From: Phocaeicola fibrisolvens
Lineage (GTDB): Bacteria; Bacteroidota; Bacteroidia; Bacteroidales; Bacteroidaceae
DNA: 64,000 bases
Reading direction: 5' to 3'
Assembly (NCBI RefSeq): GCF_025567125.1
Contig: NZ_JAOQJI010000011.1
Coordinates: 37,950 to 101,949 of the forward strand
This document shows positions 25,801-33,624 of the stretch, one piece after another. The translations under genes and the position numbers were made by a program. The first letter of the stretch is position 1, and each line of letters starts with the position of its first letter. The notes under the pieces are model-generated. The model was not told the origin of the DNA. It searched no databases and was given only the letters and a program-made list of their open reading frames with translations.

Positions 25801-25855
25801 GGACAGTGAAGGCAAAATACACATCAGCTGGGGAAGCCAGCGCATAACAGAATAA
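22853..25855 (+). CDS. N6-adenine DNA methyltransferase fused to SNF2/DEAD-like helicase
   Basis: A 1000-residue fusion. The N-terminal third is a class I methyltransferase: SAM motif DMCCGMGNF near residues 96-104 and catalytic NPPF near 155-158, the gamma-type order of type I/ISP enzymes. A charged helical linker (about 250-450) follows. The C-terminal half is a superfamily 2 helicase: Walker A GSGKT near 500, Walker B as DESDE near 595, a TGTTTR motif III-like segment, and a late region for motifs V-VI. No nuclease domain is seen. It could methylate incoming element DNA or counter host restriction. Third gene of the leader-1 operon. Confidence 0.85.
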   Translation: MYAIIPQQIPQDRRAEINEKILFAIDSGKDLVPKESIYNCYTGIGGLHNLRQSDFTSYHEYAEAKKEFEMGQFFTPHDICRSMVETLSPTSAEMVLDMCCGMGNFFNHLPNLHNAYGFDIDGKAVAVARYLYPEAHIEKCDIQLYNPEQRFDIIVGNPPFNLKFDYRLSQEFYMDKAYDVLNPAGILMVIVPLSFMQNEFWEKTRVAKINSNFSFIGQTRLEHSAFSTVGVQNFATKIMVFLRRSLHIEMQPYNAEEFVSMDELKKRIAEVRKMKHRLRLQLMRECNHIDKEELEQFEYRLAKYMYELKAHAVLNRHVEKAEALVSKFRNQKPPENATREQIKEWERKKLTTGKVLGIIRRYITSQNVVPRKEVALVKTSYGFKLKQYAPRLLDKVTHKAAGINDLILGRAELPMPENVTEKNMRQIRAASKLIRRKQRQYETQNLQFAEMREDAGLKEYLDRTTFINKDGEVCEFTDLQKHDLNLVLQKRYALLNWQQGSGKTAAVYHRAKYLLKFRKAKNVIILAPAIATNMTWIPFLTINKERFRTIQTAGDLNNIPEGTFLVVSTSMLRKLKRGLMRFVKRTSGKLCLVFDESDEITNPTSQRTRNILCIFRRLRYKILDTGTTTRNNIAELYSQFELLYNNSVNMICWSPQVYHENRDHEIEEENNPDYGTPFPAFRGHVLFRACHCPGKATVFGIEKQNQDVYNKDELSELIGKTVITRKFRDFAGEKYRIRTHTVRPSEGEHEVYRVIIEEFCRICELYYNSTGDTKKDAGLRLMRQIKLLIKACSVPHLIEGYYGDSYPSKTRYIERLIRTIPGKVAIGCTTLAAFDLYESYIREHFPDRPVFVVKGDVAFKKRQSIVTEFDSTINGILICTQQSLSSSVNIPTCNDVILESLQWNIPRMEQFYFRFIRLDSKEMKDVHYVTYEDSVEQNLMALVLTKERLNEFIKTGEVKEQSEIFEEFDITMSVIDSLLIRTQDSEGKIHISWGSQRITE

Positions 25856-25896
25856 ATATGAACCGTATGAAGAAGACCGGGAGTTCCATTCCCACC

Positions 25897-26017
25897 GACA
25901 AAGGTAAGCCGCGTCCCCATCGGCTGAGCAAGGTCAGGCCGCAGGCGGTTTTCAGGAAAATCATCCTCGCGGAGCTGCGGTATTTTCCCGAAAAACCCTG
26001 CACAGCCGGGACACGGC
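25897..26017 (+). promoter_or_regulatory. conserved structured leader motif, copy 2
   Basis: Outer stem GCCGcGTCCC/GGGACaCGGC (one mismatch), then CGGCTG/CAGCCG and GCAAGGT/ACCCTGC. The inner arm is GGTTTTC plus GGAAAAT paired with ATTTTCC plus GAAAAACC, with the conserved CATCCTCGC...GCGGT cap. Minus strand CCTTG-N22-TACCTTTG. The CCGG second hairpin is not clear in this copy. It stands 60 bases before the ardA-like gene. Confidence 0.82.
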
Positions 26018-26077
26018 ACCTTGTCGAGGTCGGTGGAATGGAATCCCCGGCATCCACATACATAAAAGACAAGTAAT

Positions 26078-26569
26078 ATGGATCTGAACAATGCAGAGAT
26101 TGCCGTGACCACACAGCATCTCATTGACATAAAGGATTACAGGGACTACTGGCTGCACCTGTCCGACTACAGCGACATGGGCGAGTTCCTGAGTGCCTGT
26201 TCCGACCTGTTTCCCGGGGAAAAGGAACCGGAATACCGGTATCCGAAATGGGAAAACATTCCGGACACACTGATCAGCCGTGAATGGCTCTGTCCCAACT
26301 TCTTCGAGATCAGGGATGCCCTTGAAAGGCTCGAAGAGGAAGAAACGGAGTTTTTCATAAGCTGGAGCAGAAGTTACGGATATGACATCACCACGGATGA
26401 CCCGCACATGATGGTATCACACTACCATGACCTGTACGGGGATACCGTCACGGAAACGGAAGAAGACGCGGACACGGGAGAAGATGCCCTGATATACACG
26501 GGCGTATCAAGCTACTACTGCGACATGCTTCCATTCCGTTACGAAATATTTGATGACAATTATGACTAA
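26078..26569 (+). CDS. ardA: ArdA-like antirestriction protein
   Basis: A 163-residue, strongly acidic protein. The N-terminal half carries the ArdA pattern: a DYSDMGEFLSAC segment near residue 28, then EPEYRYPKWENIP and an LISREWL element. ArdA proteins are elongated DNA mimics that occupy the DNA groove of type I restriction-modification complexes, protecting DNA entering by conjugation. Acidic runs (EEEETEFF, ETEEDADTGED) fit DNA mimicry. First gene after structured leader copy 2, heading a long operon. Confidence 0.82.
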   Translation: MDLNNAEIAVTTQHLIDIKDYRDYWLHLSDYSDMGEFLSACSDLFPGEKEPEYRYPKWENIPDTLISREWLCPNFFEIRDALERLEEEETEFFISWSRSYGYDITTDDPHMMVSHYHDLYGDTVTETEEDADTGEDALIYTGVSSYYCDMLPFRYEIFDDNYD

Positions 26570-26581
26570 AAGACAAAAGAT

Positions 26582-26896
26582 ATGGAAATCAACTTCAAAG
26601 GACCTGTAATGCCTATCGACCCATACTCGCAGCTGGCATTCGTGGAAATACTGAACATACTACTGACGGCGGGACACATCGTGGATGTGAACCGCTTCCT
26701 CATAAGCAGGAATGTCAATCCGCAGTTCGGCTCACTGTCAGGCTATTTCAGATGGTCGTTCGCCGGAGACCATTTTACCCTCTGGCAACGCACGGACTAC
26801 AATTCAACGCTATGTTTTAACCACAGGATACTCGATCTGCCTTTCGGTGTCCTGGCAGCAAAAGACAGCGGGAAAGACAAGGAAACGGCAAACTGA
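26582..26896 (+). CDS. unknown small protein
   Basis: A 104-residue protein starting 12 bases after ardA. No signal peptide, no clear membrane helix, no family I recognise. The first half is hydrophobic-amphipathic (QLAFVEILNILLTAG), the end charged (KDSGKDKETAN). Its place directly behind ardA in one transcript suggests a role in establishment of the element after transfer, which is inference only. Confidence 0.6.
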   Translation: MEINFKGPVMPIDPYSQLAFVEILNILLTAGHIVDVNRFLISRNVNPQFGSLSGYFRWSFAGDHFTLWQRTDYNSTLCFNHRILDLPFGVLAAKDSGKDKETAN

Positions 26897-26908
26897 AAAT
26901 GAAACGAT

Positions 26909-27196
26909 ATGGAAACTACGATAAAAATACCCAACCGGGAAATCGCGCTCGCGGCATTTGACAGGCTCCGCCGGGAAAAAAGGAAGGATGCCGCACTGAG
27001 GCTGGCCGGGTGTATGCTCAGAGGGACATACATATCCCTCGGCATCGGTGATACCGACTGGGAAATAGACACCGCACTGCACAAATGCGGCGGTGAGCCT
27101 AAAACCGGATACGGTCATATGGCACATTTCCACTTCGACGGCGAGACGGAAATGGAAACAGAGAAATATGAAAGGCTCAAGGAAGAGTACGAATGA
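26909..27196 (+). CDS. unknown small protein
   Basis: A 95-residue protein, predicted helical at the N-terminus (REIALAAFDRLRREKRKDAA) and acidic at the C-terminus. No recognised domain. It starts 12 bases after the previous stop, so it belongs to the ardA operon. A hairpin with a T-rich tail follows it and may reduce readthrough. Confidence 0.6.
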   Translation: METTIKIPNREIALAAFDRLRREKRKDAALRLAGCMLRGTYISLGIGDTDWEIDTALHKCGGEPKTGYGHMAHFHFDGETEMETEKYERLKEEYE

Positions 27197-27201
27197 CAAG
27201 G

Positions 27202-27221
27202 GAGCGGCCGAAAGGTCGCTC
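27202..27221 (+). terminator. small hairpin inside the ardA operon
   Basis: GAGCGGCC gaaa GGTCGCTC with a GNRA-type loop, followed by a pyrimidine-rich TTCTCATTT. A weak terminator or RNA-stabilising hairpin. Confidence 0.5.
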
Positions 27222-27280
27222 TTCTCATTTATAAACGACATGTACGGGAAACAGAATCCTGCCGTACACAGGTAACAGAA

Positions 27281-28213
27281 ATGGAAGAACAGGAAAGACT
27301 GACAATGGAACTCGTGAAATCGCTCATGGACAAGTCCTACACGCTGGTATGGGTGGACTACAACGACAATCTCGACAACTGCCGTGACACCATCCAGAAG
27401 TGTCTGGAAGAAAGGAGCTGTGAAAGTCTGTGGGAGAAAGTGGACGAATGGTACGGTGACGCCGAATGGGAAGCTGTCCGTGAAATCGTCTCAAAGCTGA
27501 AGGATGAATGTATCCGTTTCCATGATTTCGGGGAAGAGGAAGTGGACAAGTTCTTTCAAGAACACGAAGACGAAATCAGGGAAGAAATCTATGACAGAAA
27601 CGACTCTGACACGCTGAAAGAACTTCTCAAAAACACGGATGACATCCCCGTGCGTGTCGAGATGCTGTCAAACTACGACTGCATCAATTCCAACTGGCTG
27701 GAATCGCAGGAAGGATACCGGTACAAGGAATCCTATTTCGGGGATATGATAGACGCGCTGAACCTCAATCCAGCCAAAGTGAAGAAAATGCTGGTGGAGA
27801 AAGGCTACACGGTATATGGCCGGTTCCCCGACAAAAAATACAGGGACGGCAAGGAACAGGTATCCTATGAACAGTTCTACCATGAACTTATCAACTCCTG
27901 CTGCGGTGCCAACCTGCTGACCTATATCGGCAAGGTAAGCCTGCAGGAACTTTATGATGCCGGATTCTCGCTTGGGGAAGTCATTATTCCCAAAGGCAAC
28001 TGCTGCGGCATCTTCAGCTCCATGTACGGCGGTGGAAGCCTCCTGGAAATGGAACTCCTGAAAGATGTCAGACTGAAACTGGAAGTCAGGGACTATCACG
28101 GATTCCGCTTCCGTCTTGACAGCGAGAACTCAAAATATGAATGCTCCATCAAGCATGTGTACGGGGTATGCGATTCCTTCTTCGGAGAAAAGATAGGTCT
28201 TGTCGCTTCATAA
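27281..28213 (+). CDS. unknown 310-residue protein
   Basis: A soluble, acidic protein of 310 residues; residues 80-125 are rich in Asp and Glu. The C-terminal third has a CCG pair (NSCCGAN near 207, GNCCGIF near 245) and a strand-rich end. I do not recognise the family. It is part of the ardA operon, after an 84-base gap with a hairpin. The overall charge and location would fit an anti-defence protein, but no motif shows it. Confidence 0.65.
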   Translation: MEEQERLTMELVKSLMDKSYTLVWVDYNDNLDNCRDTIQKCLEERSCESLWEKVDEWYGDAEWEAVREIVSKLKDECIRFHDFGEEEVDKFFQEHEDEIREEIYDRNDSDTLKELLKNTDDIPVRVEMLSNYDCINSNWLESQEGYRYKESYFGDMIDALNLNPAKVKKMLVEKGYTVYGRFPDKKYRDGKEQVSYEQFYHELINSCCGANLLTYIGKVSLQELYDAGFSLGEVIIPKGNCCGIFSSMYGGGSLLEMELLKDVRLKLEVRDYHGFRFRLDSENSKYECSIKHVYGVCDSFFGEKIGLVAS

Positions 28214-28244
28214 ATCAAGTATGGTCAATTAAAGATATCAAATC

Positions 28245-28733
28245 ATGGAAAAGAAATATGCAATCATCCTATTCAAGGGAAAAGAATACCTGTGCGGACA
28301 CGAAGACGGCTGCCATTACGATGTGTCCTGCCCGGTGAGGACATTCACTGAAGGAGAAGACGACTTCAAAATTCAGGAATCCGGGAAAAACCGGTCTGAA
28401 AGGACATTCCGGTACCATGGAAAGGAATTCAGGCTTGTCACCGGCTTCTACCCGAACGGATGGCCGGTTCTGAGTCTGGAATCACCGGACAACGGGGAAC
28501 TATACACGGTACTTACCGTCAATCTGGAAGACTCTCCGGCATTCGGGATTCCCGACCAGGCATTCATTGACATAAACAACAATCCGGAAGCGATGGAATT
28601 CCTCATAAGGAACAGCCTTGCCGAAGATACGGGATACAGACGCAAAAGCGGATGGGTAGAATACCCGATGGCCAAACTGAACCTGGCTGAACTGTACCGG
28701 TTGTCACCGGAATCGTTCGAGAACCAAGAATAA
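28245..28733 (+). CDS. DUF4313-like protein
   Basis: A 162-residue protein. The central block GFYPNGWPVLSLESPDNGE and the following LTVNLEDSPAFGI resemble DUF4313, a small family in mobile elements with no known function. Beta-rich, no signal peptide. It lies 31 bases after the 310-residue gene and 39 before the DpnD/PcfM-like gene on the same strand. Confidence 0.65.
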   Translation: MEKKYAIILFKGKEYLCGHEDGCHYDVSCPVRTFTEGEDDFKIQESGKNRSERTFRYHGKEFRLVTGFYPNGWPVLSLESPDNGELYTVLTVNLEDSPAFGIPDQAFIDINNNPEAMEFLIRNSLAEDTGYRRKSGWVEYPMAKLNLAELYRLSPESFENQE

Positions 28734-28772
28734 GAATCAACAATAGAAATCATTAACCAAATCATAGGAATT

Positions 28773-29354
28773 ATGGCAAAGTACGATGTAAGAGTAAGGT
28801 ACACCTTCGAGGGTACCTACAAGGTCGTGGCGGAAGACCGCGACGAGGCGGAAAGAATTGTAACGGAAGACTGCGGTCTGGTATTGGGCGGAAACATCCA
28901 CACTACCCGCGATGATGACGAGGTGACAGACTGGAGATTCGGCTCTCACCCCGACATGCAGATCCTTTCTTTCAGGGAACGGGTTGACAAAGGCAAGGTC
29001 AGATACACGTCCATGTGTTTCAACGACAGGATTGAAGAACTGCGTAAGGACATAATCGGAGCCATCAGGGAGCTGCTTGATACGCACGGACTGAAAGAAA
29101 TCTCATTCTGTGACAGCAATGACGATCCGGTATGGGTCATCTGGTTCGGGAAAAACGGCGATCCATATGAATGCCGGGTAACGAAGCTTAAAGTTACGGA
29201 GGATAGTATGACAGTAATCGCATTGGAGAAGGAAAGCGGGGACGAAGTGGCCTGCTACACTCCCTACGACCTTGGAGCCAGCAACATTGATTGGCTTAAT
29301 CAAATGTACGAAGCAGTAAGGCTTCAACTTGAAAATACAAAAGGAAACTCTTGA
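28773..29354 (+). CDS. protein with DpnD/PcfM-like N-terminal domain
   Basis: A 193-residue protein. The first 45 residues (YDVRVRYTFEGTYKVVAEDRDEAERIV in outline: alternating strand, then helix) resemble the DpnD/PcfM small domain found in restriction and conjugation loci. The remainder is unrecognised and contains a predicted helical segment near 85-105. Member of the ardA operon. Domain call tentative. Confidence 0.6.
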   Translation: MAKYDVRVRYTFEGTYKVVAEDRDEAERIVTEDCGLVLGGNIHTTRDDDEVTDWRFGSHPDMQILSFRERVDKGKVRYTSMCFNDRIEELRKDIIGAIRELLDTHGLKEISFCDSNDDPVWVIWFGKNGDPYECRVTKLKVTEDSMTVIALEKESGDEVACYTPYDLGASNIDWLNQMYEAVRLQLENTKGNS

Positions 29355-29367
29355 AACGAAAGACAAT

Positions 29368-29598
29368 ATGGCAACAAAAATCAATATGGACAGATACGTC
29401 TGGGAAGGATGGACTGTCGGAGCGTTCATCAGGGAATTGGCCCCGCAGGTGGAAATGATCATGAGCGGGCAAAGCTGGAGGGAACCTTTCAGGAACAAAC
29501 AGGAACTGGCGGACTGGTGCAGGGACAACCAGCCCTATTACAAGAAAAGGATCCCTGAAGTGAACAGCTATTTCGCAAGGATGTATAACATTAAATAA
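29368..29598 (+). CDS. unknown small protein
   Basis: A 76-residue protein; I start it at ATG 29368 (MATKINMDRY), which removes 13 residues overlapping the previous gene's end. It is rich in Trp and charged residues with no recognised domain. Spacing of 13 bases upstream and 10 downstream places it in the ardA operon. Confidence 0.6.
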   Translation: MATKINMDRYVWEGWTVGAFIRELAPQVEMIMSGQSWREPFRNKQELADWCRDNQPYYKKRIPEVNSYFARMYNIK

Positions 29599-29608
29599 AA
29601 ACAACATT

Positions 29609-30205
29609 ATGAAATATCAAGCGGAAAATGCAGTCTCCAGCTTCTTCTACTATATGTGGAATGCCTGGTGCGAGGAAGAGTGCAGGACAGTATTCAAGGA
29701 AATGCACCCACACTTTTGGGAAAAATGGTCTCTGATGACGGACAAGGGAATATTCGGAGCCGCTGAACGGTTCTATGCGGAACTGACGGACCGTTACAGG
29801 GAAAAGCTGGTGGAACGGGCCGTCAGCCTGTATGACGGCAAAGCCAGACGCAAACACCCGGACGATTCCGAAATCAAGGTGTGCAATGATTGCGGTTCAA
29901 CGGAGATTGAAATCCAGGCATGGGTGGATGTAAACACGAATGAATACCACAGTGACGTGGACGATGACATCTGGTGTTCCCGGTGTGAGGATAATGTGGA
30001 GACCTGCTCCAAACAATCCTTTCTGGAAAAGATGCAGGAATGGTGGAAATCCAACAGCACCGATAACCTTGAATACCTGACCGGATTCAAGACATCCGAT
30101 TTCCCTTCAGCCAATTCCGGACAGACATTCGCCGAGGCCGCCGACGAATGGTGGAACGGCAAAAACTATGACGAGAAGAGGAACATATACCTGACAAACA
30201 ATTAA
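29609..30205 (+). CDS. unknown protein with zinc-ribbon-like cysteines
   Basis: A 198-residue protein. The middle has CNDCG near residue 92 and CSRCE near 130, two CxxC pairs 34 residues apart that could bind zinc. The N-terminal 80 residues are helical and Trp-rich. The C-terminal segment holds a conserved-looking ADEWWNGKNYDEKR. Operon partner of ardA and the J-domain gene. No function can be named. Confidence 0.62.
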   Translation: MKYQAENAVSSFFYYMWNAWCEEECRTVFKEMHPHFWEKWSLMTDKGIFGAAERFYAELTDRYREKLVERAVSLYDGKARRKHPDDSEIKVCNDCGSTEIEIQAWVDVNTNEYHSDVDDDIWCSRCEDNVETCSKQSFLEKMQEWWKSNSTDNLEYLTGFKTSDFPSANSGQTFAEAADEWWNGKNYDEKRNIYLTNN

Positions 30206-30216
30206 AGACAACGGCT

Positions 30217-30426
30217 ATGGCACGGAACATCATTGACCTGATCTGCAACTCATGCAGTTGCGGCAAGGAAGAGGCACAGGAATACCTGGACGACGAGATA
30301 AGAAACCTGCAGGAACTTCAGGAAGACAACGACCTGAGATGCGAAGACTTCGAAATCGCGTGCAGCAACCTCGGACTCGACCAGGACTGGCAGATATATT
30401 TCATCAACCGTCTTGCGGGACTTTAA
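30217..30426 (+). CDS. unknown small acidic protein
   Basis: A 69-residue acidic protein with CNSCSCG near the N-terminus and a helical, Glu/Asp-rich middle. No recognised family. Starts 11 bases after the previous gene and ends 10 bases before the J-domain gene. Confidence 0.6.
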   Translation: MARNIIDLICNSCSCGKEEAQEYLDDEIRNLQELQEDNDLRCEDFEIACSNLGLDQDWQIYFINRLAGL

Positions 30427-30436
30427 TATCTACACT

Positions 30437-31456
30437 ATGACTTATTTTCAGAACATACACTCACTGGCGGAGCTGAAAAAAGAATACCGCCGTCTGGCAA
30501 TGCTTCACCACCCGGACAAGGGTGGTGACACTGCCCTCATGCAGCAGGTGAATACCGAATTCGGAAAGCTGTTCGAGGTCTGGAAAGACAAGCCTTGCGT
30601 TTCCACAACCCCGACAGGCTACGAACACGACTTTCAGGATGCCACCGCAAAGGAATACACCGAATACGTATACAATGAATACCGCTGGAAAGGGCGCAAC
30701 TACAACGGGCAGTCCGCGCCGGAAATCACGGAACTGGTCAGGGCATGGCTCAAGGAGACCTATCCGAGATACACCTTCTCGGTCCGCAGGGACGGATACA
30801 ACTCAATCCTTATCCGGCTGATGAAAGCGGACTTCGAGGCTTTCACCAGAGAATCCGGCAAGGTACAGGGAGACATCAACCACTACAACATCCAGGCATC
30901 GGACAGTCTGACCGACCGGGCCAAGGACGTGATGACAAACGTCAGGGATTTTGTGATGTCATACAATTTCGATGAAAGCGACCCCATGACCGACTATTTC
31001 CACACCAACTTCTATCTCACGCTCGGAATCGGCAGCTACAGACAGCCGTACCGGATGGAACTGCCGAAGATTACGGGAAAAGACACTCCTGAAGTGTTCA
31101 GGTATCCCGAAGGACCTGCACACAAGGCTGTGCGCCAGGCACTGGGCAAGGCCCGGTTCGGCTTCATCGAGAGTCGGAGACATATCGGGGAAATGATACT
31201 CGGAGAGGACTTTTACGGCTCACAGGGCGAACATTATTTCTGGCCCAAGGAATATTCGAGTGCGAAGACGGCACAGAAACGCATCGGGAAACTGGAGGCA
31301 GCCGGAATGCGCTGCGAACTGACAGGCTGCAACGGCGGATACATACGCCTGCTCGGATATACCCCGGAAACGGAAAGCAATCTGGAACGGGAAAGGCAGG
31401 AATATGCCACTGCATACCGCACATGGCAATCAAGGCGGAATTTTAAAACAACTTAA
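30437..31456 (+). CDS. J-domain protein with LPD29-like domain
   Basis: A 339-residue protein. Residues 1-60 are a DnaJ J-domain with the HPD motif (LHHPDKGGD), expected to stimulate Hsp70 ATPase. Residues about 70-200 (APEITELVRAWLKE, then YTFSVRRDGY) resemble LPD29, one of the large-polyvalent-protein-associated domains of mobile elements. The C-terminus is unassigned. Start at ATG 30437. The Hsp70 partner would be the host's, suggesting recruitment of host chaperones. Confidence 0.75.
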   Translation: MTYFQNIHSLAELKKEYRRLAMLHHPDKGGDTALMQQVNTEFGKLFEVWKDKPCVSTTPTGYEHDFQDATAKEYTEYVYNEYRWKGRNYNGQSAPEITELVRAWLKETYPRYTFSVRRDGYNSILIRLMKADFEAFTRESGKVQGDINHYNIQASDSLTDRAKDVMTNVRDFVMSYNFDESDPMTDYFHTNFYLTLGIGSYRQPYRMELPKITGKDTPEVFRYPEGPAHKAVRQALGKARFGFIESRRHIGEMILGEDFYGSQGEHYFWPKEYSSAKTAQKRIGKLEAAGMRCELTGCNGGYIRLLGYTPETESNLERERQEYATAYRTWQSRRNFKTT

Positions 31457-31466
31457 ATCAAAATTT

Positions 31467-32174
31467 ATGGATACGGAAAATTTGAACAAATGGTGGTACT
31501 CGTTGCCGGAAGAAATCAGAAAAAAACTATATGTACAGGAAGGTACCGATGTATGGAATGACCTTGACATGTCGGCACGGGTTGCCATGTTCCGGTATTG
31601 CCGGATGAAAATATTCGGGATAGGGAAAAACGGGGATATGGAACGGTCGCTGCTTATCGAAACGGTATGCGGACTGGCGGATATCGCCCTTGTAAAAGAG
31701 AACGGTCTTCCACTTGAGGACATGTGCGATGACGAGGGCGAATTCCTTGAAGAATATCAGGATCAGTTCAACACGGTTTATGACCGTTATGAGGCGGTGC
31801 TGGCAAACATGGACTGGACAAACTGTTGTACCGACATGGAAATATCCGTCCGGGAAATAATTGAGCAGCTGGAAAAAACAGGCTACAGCCGGGTGGACAT
31901 TGATACGGACAGTAGAGCCGCAAAGACTTTCTACACCTACCGTGGCGGGGTTCATATCAACGGTACGGAAAATCTGTCATTCCATATCGTACCGCCACAG
32001 GACAGCTTCGGACTGGGACGGTTTGCAATATGCGCTACCCGGAACGGGGAAAGCTCACAGCTGGGGACAGACCATGCCCCGTTCTTTTTCCGGCGGCTGC
32101 TTGCCTTTCTCAAAGGTGAGAGAAAAGAGAATGAGATAATAGATGAAATTTGTAACGACAGAAAAACTGAATAG
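31467..32174 (+). CDS. unknown 235-residue protein
   Basis: An acidic, soluble protein of 235 residues, starting at ATG 31467 just after the J-domain gene. No motif I recognise; the N-terminus (NLNKWWYSLPEEIRKKL) looks like an amphipathic helix. Ends four bases before the next start. Part of the ardA operon. Confidence 0.6.
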   Translation: MDTENLNKWWYSLPEEIRKKLYVQEGTDVWNDLDMSARVAMFRYCRMKIFGIGKNGDMERSLLIETVCGLADIALVKENGLPLEDMCDDEGEFLEEYQDQFNTVYDRYEAVLANMDWTNCCTDMEISVREIIEQLEKTGYSRVDIDTDSRAAKTFYTYRGGVHINGTENLSFHIVPPQDSFGLGRFAICATRNGESSQLGTDHAPFFFRRLLAFLKGERKENEIIDEICNDRKTE

Positions 32175-32178
32175 AAAT

Positions 32179-32892
32179 ATGAAAACAAAAGTATTGAAAT
32201 ACAAGTTTGATGGCAACACCATCGTTGCCCCATACATGGAACTTGAGCCGTATGCGGAGAATGTATTCATCTCGCTGGCAAGAAAAAACGAATACGGAAA
32301 CGAAAGTGAAGACAGTTTCCATGTAATCTGCAAGATAGGTGATGTCCATTTTTCCTGCGGACAGTATTCACGCAGAATCCTTGACAAGGAGGGGCACCGG
32401 GAAGAAGCGGCGACCTATTGCAAGAACTGGATTGAAAACACCCTGAAGGATGCGGAGGATGGAAAAATCATCCCCCTCTTGTCTGTCCATGTATTCAATG
32501 CACTCGGTCTTGACTCCACTCCTTTGATACAGGCCCGTGAGGAATATGCAAAAAAGCAGGAAGAAAAGCGGCTGGAACGGAAAAGAAAAGAAGAACTGGA
32601 AAGAAAGGAGAAAGAAACCCGATGGCAACAGTTGCTTGACGAGAACAAGCGGAAATTCCTGGACGGTGAGAAAATAACGGCAGAAATGTTTCTTGAAATT
32701 ACCGGAAGGGACGGCTTTGACATCCATATCAGAACCAAAGGGACATTCAACAGGCATGTGACAGCAATCGACAGGAACGGAACCGTCAGTTTCCGAAAAT
32801 ACAAAGGCCGCCGTACTCCCGACTTTACCGGGTGCCATAAGGTTGTGGCAGACTATCTTGCATTTCTTGCCGGAAATGAAATCAGAAAATAA
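32179..32892 (+). CDS. unknown protein with coiled-coil middle
   Basis: A 237-residue protein. Residues about 118-155 are a highly charged Lys/Glu/Arg helix, a likely coiled coil. It is flanked by a beta-rich N-terminal part and a C-terminal part with HIRTKGTFNRHV. No family recognised. ATG 32179 is chosen because the longer frame overlaps the previous gene. Last gene of the ardA operon, before a bidirectional terminator. Confidence 0.62.
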   Translation: MKTKVLKYKFDGNTIVAPYMELEPYAENVFISLARKNEYGNESEDSFHVICKIGDVHFSCGQYSRRILDKEGHREEAATYCKNWIENTLKDAEDGKIIPLLSVHVFNALGLDSTPLIQAREEYAKKQEEKRLERKRKEELERKEKETRWQQLLDENKRKFLDGEKITAEMFLEITGRDGFDIHIRTKGTFNRHVTAIDRNGTVSFRKYKGRRTPDFTGCHKVVADYLAFLAGNEIRK

Positions 32893-32899
32893 GATCCAA

Positions 32900-32934
32900 A
32901 GCGGTAACAGCTCTCCTATGCAACTGTTACCGCT
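32900..32934. terminator. bidirectional terminator
   Basis: AGCGGTAACAG / CTGTTACCGCT, a perfect 11-bp stem with 13-nt loop between convergent genes. Confidence 0.8.
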
Positions 32935-32946
32935 ATTATCTGAATT

Positions 32947-33291
32947 TTACAGCTTTCTGTTCAGTACCATCGCCAAGGGATATATAAACTGGTTATAAAC
33001 CTTGAGCTTCTTCAGATCCAGCACATACCCTGCATAGGGGTTGGTACAATCCGAATAGAAAAACACGTCGGTAAAACCCGCATGTTCCTTTATGATTTCC
33101 CCTTCCAAGGGAATCTCATCCACATCAAAATCCTCCAAAGGCAATTCCTCCAAGCGGGCATGTTCCTTATTGCCCAACACATTGAGGTTACGGTTGAACA
33201 GCACGTATCCTCCTTTACGGTAATCCACACGCATACCATACGGACGCTCCACAAGGAAAGCATCCGCAGCTTTCTTTATATAATCTTCCAT
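32947..33291 (-). CDS. unknown 114-residue protein
   Basis: A 114-residue acidic protein on the opposite strand to its neighbours, starting at ATG 33291 (MEDYIKKAADAF). No recognised domain. It has a Bacteroides-type TACTTTTG box 20 bases upstream, so the leader is very short. Its isolation between two plus-strand operons and its own promoter suggest separate control. Confidence 0.62.
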   Translation of the reverse strand: MEDYIKKAADAFLVERPYGMRVDYRKGGYVLFNRNLNVLGNKEHARLEELPLEDFDVDEIPLEGEIIKEHAGFTDVFFYSDCTNPYAGYVLDLKKLKVYNQFIYPLAMVLNRKL

Positions 33292-33311
33292 GATTTTCAA
33301 ATTAGGATTTG

Positions 33312-33319
33312 CAAAAGTA
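33312..33319 (-). promoter_or_regulatory. promoter -7 box of the 114-residue gene
   Basis: TACTTTTG on the minus strand (TAnnTTTG), 20 bases before the ATG at 33291. Confidence 0.55.
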
Positions 33320-33420
33320 CACCATTCCTCCGGCAATGACGAACAAATCAGAGAGAATATCACCATAACATGTACGGAAAACTACAGCATATACCCCTTG
33401 TATATTTTATTTCCCTCCCT

Positions 33421-33594
33421 GCAAAGGTAGTCCCGTGTCCAATGTACCCGGACAAGGTCAGGCCCCTGCGGGGTTGGCTGAAAGAAAATCATCCTCGCCG
33501 ATGGCTGCGGTATTTTCTTTCGCCAAACCTTGCGGGTACGGCCACGGGACAGTCAGGCAGGCGAGAAATAAAAAATACCGGCTCCCGGAGCCGG
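33421..33594 (+). promoter_or_regulatory. conserved structured leader motif, copy 3
   Basis: Outer stem GTCCCGTG/CACGGGAC, then GTACC/GGTAC and CAAGGT/ACCTTG. CCCCtgcGGGG hairpin. Arm TTGGC plus GAAAGAAAAT pairs with ATTTTCTTTC plus GCCAA, capped by CATCCTCGC...GCGGT. Second hairpin CCGGCTcccggAGCCGG (33578-33594). Minus strand CCTTG-N23-TACCTTTG. 30 bases before the DUF4120 start. Confidence 0.87.
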
Positions 33595-33624
33595 ACGTGT
33601 TTAACAGATAAAATACAATGAGTC

